Program-made: the position numbers and the translations under genes
Origin: Rossellomorea aquimaris
GTDB lineage: Bacteria; Bacillota; Bacilli; Bacillales; Bacillaceae_B
Length of the DNA stretch: 64,000 nt
Reading direction: 5' to 3'
Assembly (NCBI RefSeq): GCF_020171925.1
Contig: NZ_JAIVAR010000002.1
Coordinates: forward strand, 496,001 to 560,000
Notes under the pieces: model-generated
The model's input: only the letters and a program-made list of their open reading frames with translations
What the model was told of the DNA's origin: nothing
Database searches by the model: none
Shown: in pieces, positions 7,790 through 17,187 of the stretch
How the letters are laid out: each line of letters starts with the position of its first letter
Position numbering within the stretch: the first letter of the stretch is position 1

Positions 7790-9085
7790 ATGACAAAATC
7801 ATTCGATGTTGAAACGTTATTGCTTCATGGAGGCCAACAGCCTGATCCGGCAACGGGTTCACGCGCGGTCCCGATCTACCAGACCACTTCGTATGTATTC
7901 GATAATAGTGAGCACGCCGCCAAGTTATTCGGACTTGAAGAAGAAGGGAACATTTACTCTCGCATCATGAATCCGACGGTCGATGTCCTTGAGAAGCGGA
8001 TCGCCCTGTTGGAAGGTGGCATCGGGGCATTGGGGGTTTCCTCCGGGATGGCGGCGATTTCCCTATCCATCCTGAACATCGCAGGGGCAGGCGATGAAAT
8101 CGTCGCGGCGACGAATCTTTATGGAGGAACGTATAATCTCTTCTCGACAACGCTTCCGAAGTATGGGATCAAGGTACACTTCGTGGATCCGTCCGATCCA
8201 GAGAACTTCCGGAAGGCGATCACGCCGAAGACGAAAGCGGTCTTTGCCGAAACGATCGGAAACCCGAGCCTTCATGTCCTTGACATCGAGGCCGTCGCGA
8301 AAGTGGCACACGACAACGAAATCCCGCTCCTCATCGATAACACGTTTGCGACACCTTACGCTTGCAACCCGATCAAGTGGGGCGCCGACATTGTCATCCA
8401 TTCGGCCACCAAGTGGATCGGCGGGCACGGGACGGCCATCGGTGGCATCGTCGTCGATGGTGGGAAATTTGATTGGAATAATAAGAAGTTCCCAGGCTTT
8501 ATTGATGAAGACCGGAGCTATAACGGCATCCGATATGCAGTCGATGTCGGTCCGGCAGCTTTCATTACAAAATTAAGGGTGCAGCTACTACGCGATTTCG
8601 GTGCGTGCTTAAGCCCGCAAAACGCATTCCTGCTTCTCCAGGGACTCGAAACCCTCCACCTGCGATTTGAAAGGCACACGGAAAATGCCCAGAAAGTGGC
8701 GGAGCATCTCGAACAGCAAGATGGTGTCGCATGGGTTTCGTATCCTGGTCTCGTCAATCATCCGTCCCACACACTGGCCACTAAATACCTGAAAAAAGGC
8801 GGCGGTTCCATCGTTGTATTCGGGATCAAAGGAGGCAGGGACTCGGGACGAAAAGTCGTTGATAACATTACATTATGGTCGCATGTGGCAAACGTAGGTG
8901 ACGCGAAATCACTCATCATCCATCCAGCTTCGACGACTCATCAGCAATTGAATGACCAAGAATTGCGTGCAACCGGGGTGACGGAAGAACTTGTGAGGTT
9001 ATCGGTCGGTCTGGAATCGGCGAAAGATCTGATCGAAGACCTGGACAGTGCCATTGAGGCGGCCCTGGCTGCTTCACCAGTGTAA
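7790..9085 (+). CDS. metY: O-acetylhomoserine sulfhydrylase (aminocarboxypropyltransferase)
   Basis: MetY makes homocysteine directly from O-acetylhomoserine and sulfide, using PLP. The 431-residue length is typical of this subgroup, longer than cystathionine synthases because of an insertion near residues 220-260. The PLP lysine is Lys208 in [15 protein letters not shown] 7790 is nine bases after a strong AGGAGGA; an in-frame ATG at 7745 lacks one. The gene is first behind the S-box riboswitch and precedes metX, which makes its substrate, so the two steps are co-regulated by SAM. Confidence 0.95.
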   Translation: MTKSFDVETLLLHGGQQPDPATGSRAVPIYQTTSYVFDNSEHAAKLFGLEEEGNIYSRIMNPTVDVLEKRIALLEGGIGALGVSSGMAAISLSILNIAGAGDEIVAATNLYGGTYNLFSTTLPKYGIKVHFVDPSDPENFRKAITPKTKAVFAETIGNPSLHVLDIEAVAKVAHDNEIPLLIDNTFATPYACNPIKWGADIVIHSATKWIGGHGTAIGGIVVDGGKFDWNNKKFPGFIDEDRSYNGIRYAVDVGPAAFITKLRVQLLRDFGACLSPQNAFLLLQGLETLHLRFERHTENAQKVAEHLEQQDGVAWVSYPGLVNHPSHTLATKYLKKGGGSIVVFGIKGGRDSGRKVVDNITLWSHVANVGDAKSLIIHPASTTHQQLNDQELRATGVTEELVRLSVGLESAKDLIEDLDSAIEAALAASPV

Positions 9086-9169
9086 GACATTACTTTGTCC
9101 TTTCCCGGATGATCCCGAGGGGCGGTCCCATCCCGTCCCCTAACCAATTTTTAAAAAGGAGGAGACGGA

Positions 9170-10252
9170 ATGGAGAACCCCTATACCGGCAGGACCCCAT
9201 ACGAACTGAACTCCATTGTGATCCCGGCCCTGACCTTGGAAAGCGGAGAGGTGCTCAAAGAGGTGGAGCTCGTATATGAGAGGACCGGCAGAAAAGGTGG
9301 CCCGGTCGTCCTCATCTGCCACGCACTCACCGGCAATCATCTTGTCAAAGGGACGGTGGGAAATGAAGGCTGGTGGGACCGGCTCCTCGGACCGGGATCT
9401 TATCTTGATACGGATCAATATAACGTCATCTCATTCAATGTCCTCGGAGGAAACGATGGAAGCACCGGACCTGCTTCCATCGACCCTTCAACGGGCGAAC
9501 CCTACGGCCGTAACTTTCCCCGGATTACGGTGAGGGATATGGTCAATGCTCAATATCTGGCGCTGAAAGAACTGTCAATTACGCATCTGCATGCGGTGAT
9601 CGGCGGTTCTTTAGGCGGGATGCAGGCACTTGAGTGGGGGATGATGCACCCTGCCTCCACGGATAAGGTGTTTGCCCTTGCCGTCACACCCACTCTTGGC
9701 GATTACGGACTCGCCTTCAATCATATCGGCATTACGGCAATTGAATCAGACCCTGACTATCAGAAGGGGAACTACTCCCCGGGGTCACGATTGAAGGGGC
9801 TTGAGATGGCGAGGATGGTCGGGATGGTCACATACCGGACGCCAACGCTATTTGACGATCGCTTCAAGCGGGAAGAAGCCCCAACCTGTTTTCAAGTGGA
9901 AAGCTACCTTGATTATCAGGGAGGTAAGCTTGCGAAGCGATTCGACCCGAACAGCTACCTTACATTATTGAAAGCGATGAACTCCCATGACGTGGGCAGG
10001 AACCGCAGTGGTACGCTTGTCTCCCTCGCAAAAAACTATGGGACTGAACTCATCACCATCGGCTACGAAGGTGATTTGATCTACGACCCGCACAAGATGG
10101 AAACGTTCACAAATGAGGTGAGGCGTGGCCGGCATTATTTCATTTCGACCAGTTTTGGCCATGATGGTTTCCTCGTTGAATTCGAGAAATGGGGGAGCAT
10201 CATTTCTTCCCATCTGAACGACCACCGAACCAAACGGGTTGTGAACGCCTAA
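9170..10252 (+). CDS. metX: Homoserine O-acetyltransferase
   Basis: MetX activates homoserine with acetyl-CoA, giving the substrate of MetY. The 360-residue protein has the alpha/beta-hydrolase fold, with the nucleophile Ser147 in GGSLGGMQ and the likely partners Asp302 (GDLIYDP) and His331 (FGHDGF). The segment NVLGGNDGSTGP is typical of the MetX group. Some family members use succinyl-CoA, which motifs alone do not exclude. ATG 9170 follows AAAGGAGGAGA. It sits 84 bases after metY with no terminator between them, so it shares the S-box control. Confidence 0.94.
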   Translation: MENPYTGRTPYELNSIVIPALTLESGEVLKEVELVYERTGRKGGPVVLICHALTGNHLVKGTVGNEGWWDRLLGPGSYLDTDQYNVISFNVLGGNDGSTGPASIDPSTGEPYGRNFPRITVRDMVNAQYLALKELSITHLHAVIGGSLGGMQALEWGMMHPASTDKVFALAVTPTLGDYGLAFNHIGITAIESDPDYQKGNYSPGSRLKGLEMARMVGMVTYRTPTLFDDRFKREEAPTCFQVESYLDYQGGKLAKRFDPNSYLTLLKAMNSHDVGRNRSGTLVSLAKNYGTELITIGYEGDLIYDPHKMETFTNEVRRGRHYFISTSFGHDGFLVEFEKWGSIISSHLNDHRTKRVVNA

Positions 10253-10294
10253 ACTATCATAACCTGTCCCCCTCCGGCATATAGTGAAATAAGC

Positions 10295-10343
10295 AAAGAC
10301 ATCGCACCGCGAAGAAGCGCGTTTTTGTGTGGTGTCTTTTTTA
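10295..10343 (+). terminator. Terminator after metX
   Basis: AAGACATCGCAC pairs with GTGTGGTGTCTT with two G-U pairs, followed by TTTTTTATT. Confidence 0.88.
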
Positions 10344-10525
10344 TTGGTGGGCGTTTTCAACATGATTTGAACAAACAGTCCAAGGATAAGAATGGTCACC
10401 GCTTTTTCGCAGTGTTGGGAGCATGGATTGAACTGGTGAATACCGTGAAAATGGACAAACCAGTCGCAACCTGAATGCAGCCGGCACTGTTCTTATCAGC
10501 CATGACAAGAGTTGGAGGGGGAAAT

Positions 10526-11989
10526 ATGGAGTTGAGAGGCAAAAAGCTCATCATTGCAATCGTGGTCAGCATGCTGATCGGAGCAGGAGGAATGTACGGA
10601 GGCGTCACCTACCTTGATTTTAACGATTCCAGCGATCTTGCGGATTTCAGCGATAAGGGTGACGTGAACGATAAGCTGCACAAGGTGGAAGTCGCATATG
10701 ATTTGATCAGTGAGAAGTTTTTTCAGGATGTGAATAAGGGAGAGCTGGTCGAAGGGGCCATCCAGGGGATGCTGAAAACGTTGGATGATCCATACTCGGT
10801 CTATATGAACGCCGAAACGGCCTCACAGTTCAACGATGCCCTAGATTCCTCATTCGAAGGAATCGGAGCCGAGGTGACGATGATGGACGGCAAGCTGATC
10901 ATCGTGGCACCTTTTAAAAATTCACCTGCGGAGGAAGCGGGACTGAAGCCGAATGACCGCATCGTCAAGATCGACGGCAGCAGCATCGACGGCCTCGATT
11001 TATATGAAGCGACCCTCAAGATCAGAGGGAAGAAAGGCACCAAAGTGAAACTCGAAGTCCTCAGGGAAGGGGTCACGGACCCGATCGAAGTTTCCGTGAA
11101 ACGGGACGACATCCCGGTCGAAACCGTCCATTCAGATGTGAAGAAGGTGAACGGAACGTCAACAGGGTACATCCAGATCACCACCTTCTCGGAAAACACG
11201 GCTATCGATTTTAAAAAGCAGCTGACAGAACTTGAAAAGAAAAACGTGGAAGGCCTGGTCATCGACGTCCGGGGGAATCCAGGCGGACTCCTATCAAGTG
11301 TCGAACAGATCCTTCAGGAATTCGTCACCGGCAAAAAGCCGTACATCCAGATCCAGGAACGAAGCGGCGAAGTGATGAAATCCTTCTCCGATAATAAGAA
11401 AAAGAAAGCCTACCCGGTCGTGATCCTGATTGACGAAGGAAGTGCATCCGCTTCTGAAATCCTGGCCGGTGCACTCAAGGAATCGGAAGGGTATCCGCTG
11501 ATCGGAACGAAGAGCTTCGGAAAAGGTACCGTGCAGCAGGCCGTCCCGATGGGGGATGGAAGCAACATCAAGCTCACGATGTACAAATGGCTGACACCGA
11601 ACGGCCACTGGATCCACAAAAAAGGGATCAAGCCCGATATCCCAGTCAAGCAGCCTGCCTACTATTATGCTCATCCACTTCAGGTTGAAAAACCATTGAA
11701 GCTGGAAATGAATAACGAACAAGTGAAGAACGCCCAGGAAATGCTGAAAGGCCTCGGCTTCATGCTCGACCGTACAGACGGATACTACAGCAAGAAAACC
11801 GAACAGGCCGTCAAGGAATTCCAGATCCAACAAGGCCTCGACATGAACGGCGTCATCAACACTGAAACCGCCCAGCACCTTCAGGCAGAGATCTACCAGA
11901 AGGTCCAAAACGAAAAGAACGACCTTCAACTGCAGGCAGCCATCGAATACGTCAACCGCATCGCAAAGGCGCAGGCGAAAACTGAATAA
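10526..11989 (+). CDS. ctpB: Carboxy-terminal processing protease CtpB (S41)
   Basis: CtpB is an exported serine protease; in B. subtilis it cuts SpoIVFA in the SigK checkpoint. The 487-residue protein has an N-terminal membrane anchor (residues 7-27), a PDZ domain near 105-195, an S41 core with Ser308 (DEGSASASEI), Lys333 (SFGKGTVQ) and Gln337 as catalytic residues, and a C-terminal peptidoglycan-binding domain at about 405-470. ATG 10526 has GGAGGGGG upstream. Position between ftsEX and minJ matches B. subtilis, except that the swrA gene is missing. Confidence 0.95.
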   Translation: MELRGKKLIIAIVVSMLIGAGGMYGGVTYLDFNDSSDLADFSDKGDVNDKLHKVEVAYDLISEKFFQDVNKGELVEGAIQGMLKTLDDPYSVYMNAETASQFNDALDSSFEGIGAEVTMMDGKLIIVAPFKNSPAEEAGLKPNDRIVKIDGSSIDGLDLYEATLKIRGKKGTKVKLEVLREGVTDPIEVSVKRDDIPVETVHSDVKKVNGTSTGYIQITTFSENTAIDFKKQLTELEKKNVEGLVIDVRGNPGGLLSSVEQILQEFVTGKKPYIQIQERSGEVMKSFSDNKKKKAYPVVILIDEGSASASEILAGALKESEGYPLIGTKSFGKGTVQQAVPMGDGSNIKLTMYKWLTPNGHWIHKKGIKPDIPVKQPAYYYAHPLQVEKPLKLEMNNEQVKNAQEMLKGLGFMLDRTDGYYSKKTEQAVKEFQIQQGLDMNGVINTETAQHLQAEIYQKVQNEKNDLQLQAAIEYVNRIAKAQAKTE

Positions 11990-11997
11990 TAGGAGTG

Positions 11998-12030
11998 GAC
12001 CGCTTCTTTTGGAAGCGGTCTTTTGTTTTT
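11998..12030 (+). terminator. Terminator after ctpB
   Basis: GACCGCTTC and GAAGCGGTC form a perfect stem with a TTTTG loop, followed by TTTTGTTTTT. Confidence 0.9.
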
Positions 12031-12054
12031 GGGTGAGTGGCTTCTTGATTGAGC

Positions 12055-12170
12055 GGTGCCAGGCACAGAATGACTGGATTGAGCCAGGCACAAAAGGGTG
12101 TAATTGAGCCAGGCTCAAAAGGCCAGGATTGAGCCAGGCAAAAAGAGCCGAATCGTGCCAGGCACACTCC
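12055..12170. repeat. Tandem array of five ~25-base GCCAGGCAC units
   Basis: The core GCCAGGC begins at 12058, 12083, 12108, 12133 and 12157, a near-constant 25-base period. Units carry ATTGA before and CAAAA after the core, with point differences in each. The core matches the palindrome at 3898-3935. The array fills the gap between the ctpB terminator and the minJ leader; the remaining bases to 12358 hold only the minJ ribosome binding site. Confidence 0.85.
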
Positions 12171-12358
12171 CGCCACCATCCCGGAATTTCCGACATCATT
12201 TCCCGGGAAAATATAACGGATGCTGTCGAAAGAATTCAATAGATTACCGAAACACTTCTTTTTGTAATAGAATCAGAAAAAAATTGCAATAGGTTTTACC
12301 AGAGTATTTTGATAAAATGATAGATAATAGAAAATCGTGTAGAGGGGGTGGCGTTTCA

Positions 12359-13555
12359 TTGGTCGAGCTCTGGCTGTTGGACGCCTTGAAGGCATTAGGC
12401 AAGTTCATTCTTCACCCGGTCTTGATCCTGTCTGTGTGTTTGGCGGTCCTGACTGGGTATTATCGTGTGAAAAGAGAACGGAAAGATTTTCATACAAGGT
12501 TATTGGACGGGTATCATGATACGCGTGTTTTATTATCATATGGGATTGCTGCAGGGCTTTTGTTTTCCTTGGTCACCGTGGGAGTGGGACTTGTTGTTCC
12601 GGTTATTTCCCTAACGTTGATCGGGGCCTTGAGTGTTCTGTTTGCTCTTACGAGGAATTTTCACCTTGTCTCGGCTGCCATTACGGTCGGGTTCTCATAT
12701 TTTCTTCTTGTGACGGTCCATTATTTCGGTTGGGACATCCCGTACCTTGATACATATATGGAAGGATTAAATCTTGGGCTGCTCAGTTCGATTATGATCC
12801 TTGCCGGTGTGCTGACATTGATCGAGGGCATCCTGATTGGCATCAATGGATGGAAGCATACGTCACCGCGACTGATGAAAAGTGAGCGTGGCTTGAAGGT
12901 AGGGGTCCATGAAAGCAGGAAGCTGTGGATGGTGCCGATGTTTGTGCTCCTTCCGACGGGGAATCTGAGTCTGCCGTTTGATTGGTGGCCGGTCTTCACG
13001 CTTGGAACAGAGAATTATTCGCTGCTTTGTGTCCCGTTCTTACTAGGATTTCAGCAAGTGGTCAAAAGCACGCTGCCGGAAATTGCGATTAAGCAGACCG
13101 CGTCCCGTGTTTTCTGGCTCGGTGCCTTCGTGCTCACACTTGCTGTGACTGGCTTCTTTGCACCGATGTTTTCAGTTGCATCCGGGGTCGTTGCCATCCT
13201 TGGCCGCGCCTGGATTGCGTATCGCCATCATTCATCAGAGGAAACGAAGCCTTATTTTTATAAAAGACAATCGAGTGGCGTCATGATCCTCGGCATCCTT
13301 CCGGGTTCGCCGGCTGAGAAGCTGTCGCTTGGGATCGGAGAGGTCATCCTGAAAGTGAACGGCATTGAGGTCAGGACGGAACGTGAATTTTACGAGGCAC
13401 TTCAGAAGAATGGTGCCTATTGTAAACTTGAAGTGTTGGACGTCAACGGAGAAAATCGCTTTGCACAGGGTGCGCTATATGAAGGCGACCACCACGAACT
13501 CGGCATCTTATTCGCCGACCAGGATTCGGGCTGGGATCGCCATCAGGTATCATAG
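12359..13555 (+). CDS. minJ: MinJ-like division topology protein with PDZ domain
   Basis: MinJ links DivIVA to MinCD in B. subtilis and so restricts division to mid-cell. The 398-residue protein has about eight membrane spans over residues 10-300 and a single C-terminal PDZ domain (about 315-385, with GVMILGILPGSPAEK), and its length equals that of B. subtilis MinJ. The start is TTG at 12359, eight bases after AGAGGGGGTGG; no ATG is in frame near the conserved N-terminus VELWLLDALKAL. Genomic position after ctpB supports the assignment. Confidence 0.9.
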   Translation: MVELWLLDALKALGKFILHPVLILSVCLAVLTGYYRVKRERKDFHTRLLDGYHDTRVLLSYGIAAGLLFSLVTVGVGLVVPVISLTLIGALSVLFALTRNFHLVSAAITVGFSYFLLVTVHYFGWDIPYLDTYMEGLNLGLLSSIMILAGVLTLIEGILIGINGWKHTSPRLMKSERGLKVGVHESRKLWMVPMFVLLPTGNLSLPFDWWPVFTLGTENYSLLCVPFLLGFQQVVKSTLPEIAIKQTASRVFWLGAFVLTLAVTGFFAPMFSVASGVVAILGRAWIAYRHHSSEETKPYFYKRQSSGVMILGILPGSPAEKLSLGIGEVILKVNGIEVRTEREFYEALQKNGAYCKLEVLDVNGENRFAQGALYEGDHHELGILFADQDSGWDRHQVS

Positions 13556-13561
13556 CAATGT

Positions 13562-13597
13562 AAAAAAGCTTGCAGAGATGAGTCTGCAAGCTTTTTT
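13562..13597. terminator. Bidirectional terminator between minJ and the symporter gene
   Basis: AAAAAGCTTGCAGA and TCTGCAAGCTTTTTT pair as a strong hairpin between two converging genes. Confidence 0.9.
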
Positions 13598-13601
13598 ATG
13601 A

Positions 13602-14831
13602 TTAGATTGTCGATTCGGCTTCATTTTTTTCTGTTTTATCAATGATGGCGGTCCCGACTAAGTCACCTGTGACATTCAGCGCTGTCGCTCCCATGCCGAC
13701 CAGGGCGTCGATTGCAGTCAAGAGTGCGACGGTTTCCATCGGCAATCCGAGCTGTGCGAATACGGTCGCGATCATGACGATTCCCGCACCTGGAACGCCG
13801 GCGGTTCCGATTGATGCAAGTGTCCCGATCAGGACGACGACAAGCATTTCTGTCAGCGTCAATGGATCGCCGACCACGTTAGCGGCAAATACAGCGGATA
13901 CCGCGATCCGGATGGCGGCGCCGTCCATGTTGATGGTCGCGCCGAGCGGAAGGCTGAAGCCATACAGGCTTTTGGACAGCCCTAAGTTCTTCGCCGCATT
14001 GAGCGTAAGGGGCAGTGTGCCTGAGCTGCTTTGCGTGACGAAGGCCGTGACCATCGGTGTGCGGGCCTGGGCAAAGAAAGCACCCGGTTTGATTTTAAAG
14101 AAGATCATAAACAGGATGTACAGCCCGATCTGAACCGCAATGGCCACATACAATACAAGCACCATGTTCCCGAGGGACAATAGGGTGTCCATGCCCTGAT
14201 TCCCGACTGTATTTGCCATGATGGCGAAGATGCCGACCGGCACATACTGTAAAACTGCCTTCATGATGACGAGTGTGGCTTCGTTCAAGCCTTCTGCAAC
14301 CTTATAGACTTGTTCCCCGACTTCATGGAACTGTTCACTCGAACGTAAATAAGAGATTGCAATTCCAAAGGTGAGTGCCGTGAAGATGATCCCGAGCAGA
14401 TTGAACTCGGTGAAAGCCGTCACGATGTTATCAGGGATGATGTTGAGCAGCACGCTGACGATCCCTGGATTTTCAGGGACTTCAAACGTTTCACTTGTAT
14501 CGAGCGTCATGCCTGTACCAGGGTCGAACAGGCTGGCGACCGAAACCCCGACCACAATGGCTAAAGCAGAAGTCAGTACATAATATAAGAACATTTTTCC
14601 GCCCATCCGTCCGAGCTTGTTCACATTCGTCTGGTTCACTCCGACAATCAGCGTGAACAGGATCAGTGGAAGGATGAGAAATTTCAATAAGCGGATCAAG
14701 ACGTCACCGAGCGGTTTCAGAACGGCCGCGTCTTGGCCGAATACGAGCCCCGCGATGACACCTAGAACCAGTGCGATGGTTATTTTTAAAATAAGAGAGG
14801 CATTGAGGTATTTCGTCCATATCGCCTTCAT
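13602..14831 (-). CDS. Dicarboxylate/amino acid:cation symporter (DAACS family)
   Basis: This is a sodium- or proton-coupled glutamate/aspartate/dicarboxylate carrier. The 409-residue length and pattern fit GltP/DctA. The signature SSSGTLPLT is at about residues 257-265, with NMDGAA in the next membrane segment and the re-entrant region GVPGAG. Substrate (glutamate or C4-dicarboxylate) cannot be told. The start at 14831 has AAAGGAGGAG seven bases upstream on the minus strand; the frame stays open further upstream without a comparable site. It converges with minJ and diverges from the rhodanese-MBL gene. Confidence 0.92.
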   Translation of the reverse strand: MKAIWTKYLNASLILKITIALVLGVIAGLVFGQDAAVLKPLGDVLIRLLKFLILPLILFTLIVGVNQTNVNKLGRMGGKMFLYYVLTSALAIVVGVSVASLFDPGTGMTLDTSETFEVPENPGIVSVLLNIIPDNIVTAFTEFNLLGIIFTALTFGIAISYLRSSEQFHEVGEQVYKVAEGLNEATLVIMKAVLQYVPVGIFAIMANTVGNQGMDTLLSLGNMVLVLYVAIAVQIGLYILFMIFFKIKPGAFFAQARTPMVTAFVTQSSSGTLPLTLNAAKNLGLSKSLYGFSLPLGATINMDGAAIRIAVSAVFAANVVGDPLTLTEMLVVVLIGTLASIGTAGVPGAGIVMIATVFAQLGLPMETVALLTAIDALVGMGATALNVTGDLVGTAIIDKTEKNEAESTI

Positions 14832-15009
14832 CTTATCTCCTCCTTTGTTTGGTAGTTTTACCCTATAAGCTCTATAAGAATCCTTTATTAGTAAAGAAAA
14901 TATTCGTATTGATTTAGTCGGGATTAAACTACGATACAACACATTATTTTTATTGTCAAAAGGCATGTCTTGCCAACAAGTTTCCTCCTGAAAAAGATTG
15001 AAAATTCAT

Positions 15010-15034
15010 GTTTCGTAAATACGCATAAGGGTAT
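15010..15034 (+). promoter_or_regulatory. Candidate SigB-type general stress promoter
   Basis: GTTTCG at 15010-15015 and GGGTAT at 15029-15034 are separated by 13 bases, close to the SigB consensus (GTTTAA, 13-15 bases, GGGTAT). The predicted start point is about 25-30 bases before the next gene's GTG. Confidence 0.6.
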
Positions 15035-15070
15035 AGTTGAGTGTGAATGAATTCGAAAGGAGATGTTTGT

Positions 15071-16195
15071 GTGTCTATGCAACCGATGCCGGTCAAAGAT
15101 GTAGCCAAGAAAATCATGAAAAAAGAACGAATCTTCATCCTCGATGTCCGAGGTGAGGAGGACTATAAGAATTGGAAAATTGAAGGAGAAACCGTGGAAA
15201 CCTTGAATATCTCGCTTAAGGAAATCAAGGAAAGCCCGCAGGAAGCGAAAGCGAAACTGCCGGAAGATGAGCCGATCTATGTTGTTTGTGCCAAGGGGAT
15301 CTCGTCACAGGATGGAGTCGAAATCCTGAGGGAAGCAGGAGTGGAAGACATCACGTATGTCGTGAACGGGATGAACGGCTGGAGTGAGCATCTTGAGCCT
15401 GTGAAAATCGGCAAGCTGCCTGGTGAAGGCGGAGCGATTTATCAATTTGTCCGACTCGGAAAAGGATGTCTTTCTTATCTCATTGAATCCGACGGGGAAG
15501 CTGCAATCGTCGATGCGAACCGGATGACAGGATTTTATACCGATTTCATCGATGAGCAGGGAATAGGGCTGAAAGCCGTGATGGACACCCATCTTCACGC
15601 CGATCATATTTCGGGAGGCCGCGACTTGGCGAAGCAATACGATGCTGCTTATTATTTTCCTGAAAAGGATGATGAAGGTGTCGAATTCCAATACACGCCG
15701 CTAAGGGATGGGGATGAAATCACGGTCGGAGCGGTGACGATCAAGCCGTTTTATTCTCCCGGTCATACAATCGGTAGCACGAGCCTGATTGTGAATGACG
15801 AATTTCTGCTATCGGGTGATATCCTCTTCGTTGAATCGATCGGCCGTCCCGATCTTGCCGGTAAAGCAGAGGATTGGGTTGGCGATTTAAGGGACACCCT
15901 GTACGAACGGTATAAGAGCCTTTCACCGGTATTAACCGTCCTTCCTTCCCACTTCGGTGAAATGACTGAACTGAATGCTGATGGAAGTGTCTATGAACGA
16001 TTGGACAGGCTTTATGAGAAAAATCAAAAGTTGAAAGTGGATGACCGTGAGAAGTTCCGTCATCTCGTCACTGATCATCTGCCGGAGGAACCGAATAGTC
16101 ATGAAGAAATCCGTGAAACGAATATGGGGAAGAAACAACCGGATGAGAGCACACAGCAGAAGATGGAGACTGGGCCGAATAATTGCTCTGTTTGA
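15071..16195 (+). CDS. Rhodanese-metallo-beta-lactamase fusion, persulfide dioxygenase-like
   Basis: The 374-residue protein joins an N-terminal rhodanese domain (residues 5-110, persulfide-carrying Cys73 in VVCAKGISS) to a metallo-beta-lactamase domain (from about 120) with the metal motif THLHADH (His174, His176, Asp178, His179). The ETHE1-like form of this fold oxidises persulfide to sulfite using iron. In CstB-type sulfide enzymes the rhodanese usually comes after the hydrolase domain, so the order here is reversed. GTG 15071 follows GAAAGGAGA; ATG 15077 is an alternative. A SigB-like promoter lies upstream. The tail ends in Cys-Ser-Val. Confidence 0.88.
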   Translation: MSMQPMPVKDVAKKIMKKERIFILDVRGEEDYKNWKIEGETVETLNISLKEIKESPQEAKAKLPEDEPIYVVCAKGISSQDGVEILREAGVEDITYVVNGMNGWSEHLEPVKIGKLPGEGGAIYQFVRLGKGCLSYLIESDGEAAIVDANRMTGFYTDFIDEQGIGLKAVMDTHLHADHISGGRDLAKQYDAAYYFPEKDDEGVEFQYTPLRDGDEITVGAVTIKPFYSPGHTIGSTSLIVNDEFLLSGDILFVESIGRPDLAGKAEDWVGDLRDTLYERYKSLSPVLTVLPSHFGEMTELNADGSVYERLDRLYEKNQKLKVDDREKFRHLVTDHLPEEPNSHEEIRETNMGKKQPDESTQQKMETGPNNCSV

Positions 16196-16208
16196 TCCAA
16201 TCCATCGT

Positions 16209-16245
16209 TAAAACAGGCAACCGAATTGGTTTCCTGTTTTTTTTC
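16209..16245 (+). terminator. Terminator after the rhodanese-MBL gene
   Basis: AAAACAGG(C)AACC pairs with GGTTTCCTGTTTT, followed by a run of eight Ts. Confidence 0.9.
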
Positions 16246-16314
16246 GTGCAATCACGTCCCTTTTTGGTATAATTTAACTATCATTAATAAATTCCACTTT
16301 ATGGGAGGCTGTCG

Positions 16315-17187
16315 ATGAAATTTCTGCAAATCTTAAAAACATTCATTCTCTCCGTTCTGGGGATTCTCCTGATGGGCGGCTTGCCGGTCCTCGTTTCAGG
16401 ACTTGCCCAAAATGAATGGCGATTCCGTCAATATTGGATGACAATCGGTGAGATCATCGATGCCATCCTGCACCCTTCAGGTTTGACATACAAGGTCATC
16501 GGGGGACAGAAGGAGCGCGATCTGTTTCCTTATCTTTGGGAACCGATCCAGTATTCATTGACGGTCCTTTTTTCTTCTTTTTTCCTTAGCATGCTGATGG
16601 CAGCCCTCCTTACGATCTTCACCATGATGTTCTCCGAAAAAATCAGGGATTCTATTAAATTTGTTTTCTATTTATTTGAATCACTGCCGGATCTCCTCAT
16701 CATCCTGCTGCTTCAATTGGCCCTTTTATATTCCTACAAGCAAACTGGCGCAGTTTTGGTCGGAATCGCCGCAACCTATGAAGAGAAAATCTATGTTCTT
16801 CCGATCATTGTGCTCTCGATTCTGCCGACGATCCAGCTGTATCGCTTGACCATCATGACGTTCGAGAAAGAAGAGAAGAAGGATTACGTTCTGCTAGCAA
16901 AGTCCATCGGGCTTGGCCGCTTGTTCATTTTAATCGTACATATCCTTAGGAATGCCGTTATTTCCGTGTTTTTTCAATCAAAGAAAACGGTGTGGTTCAT
17001 GCTCTCGAATTTATTTGTCGTCGAGCTGCTGTTCAATATCCCGGGCATCACCAGATTTCTCATGGCCACCCTGCAGCCCAAATTATTTACGCTCGCGCTG
17101 CTGAGCATATTCGTACCGCTATTCTTATTTTATAACCTTGGGGAGTACATCCTTTCCCGCAAGGCCAACAGGGGGGAGGAGCTATGA
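16315..17187 (+). CDS. OppB-like ABC transporter permease, pair A subunit 1
   Basis: The 290-residue membrane protein has six or seven spans and the inner-membrane component fold of peptide-type importers. The segments ESLPDLLIILLLQL and EEKIYVLPI recur almost unchanged in the protein at 29058-29945, showing the two are paralogues. The cytoplasmic loop around KDYVLLAKSIGLGRL corresponds to the EAA coupling loop. ATG 16315 has GGGAGG upstream, and TATAAT at 16268-16273 could be its -10, although no good -35 is seen. It overlaps its partner by four bases. No ATPase or binding-protein gene is next to the pair. Confidence 0.85.
   Translation: MKFLQILKTFILSVLGILLMGGLPVLVSGLAQNEWRFRQYWMTIGEIIDAILHPSGLTYKVIGGQKERDLFPYLWEPIQYSLTVLFSSFFLSMLMAALLTIFTMMFSEKIRDSIKFVFYLFESLPDLLIILLLQLALLYSYKQTGAVLVGIAATYEEKIYVLPIIVLSILPTIQLYRLTIMTFEKEEKKDYVLLAKSIGLGRLFILIVHILRNAVISVFFQSKKTVWFMLSNLFVVELLFNIPGITRFLMATLQPKLFTLALLSIFVPLFLFYNLGEYILSRKANRGEEL

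Noticed and set aside
12055..12170. CRISPR array
   Set aside because: The period is only 25 bases with degenerate units and no distinct spacers, and no cas genes are present.
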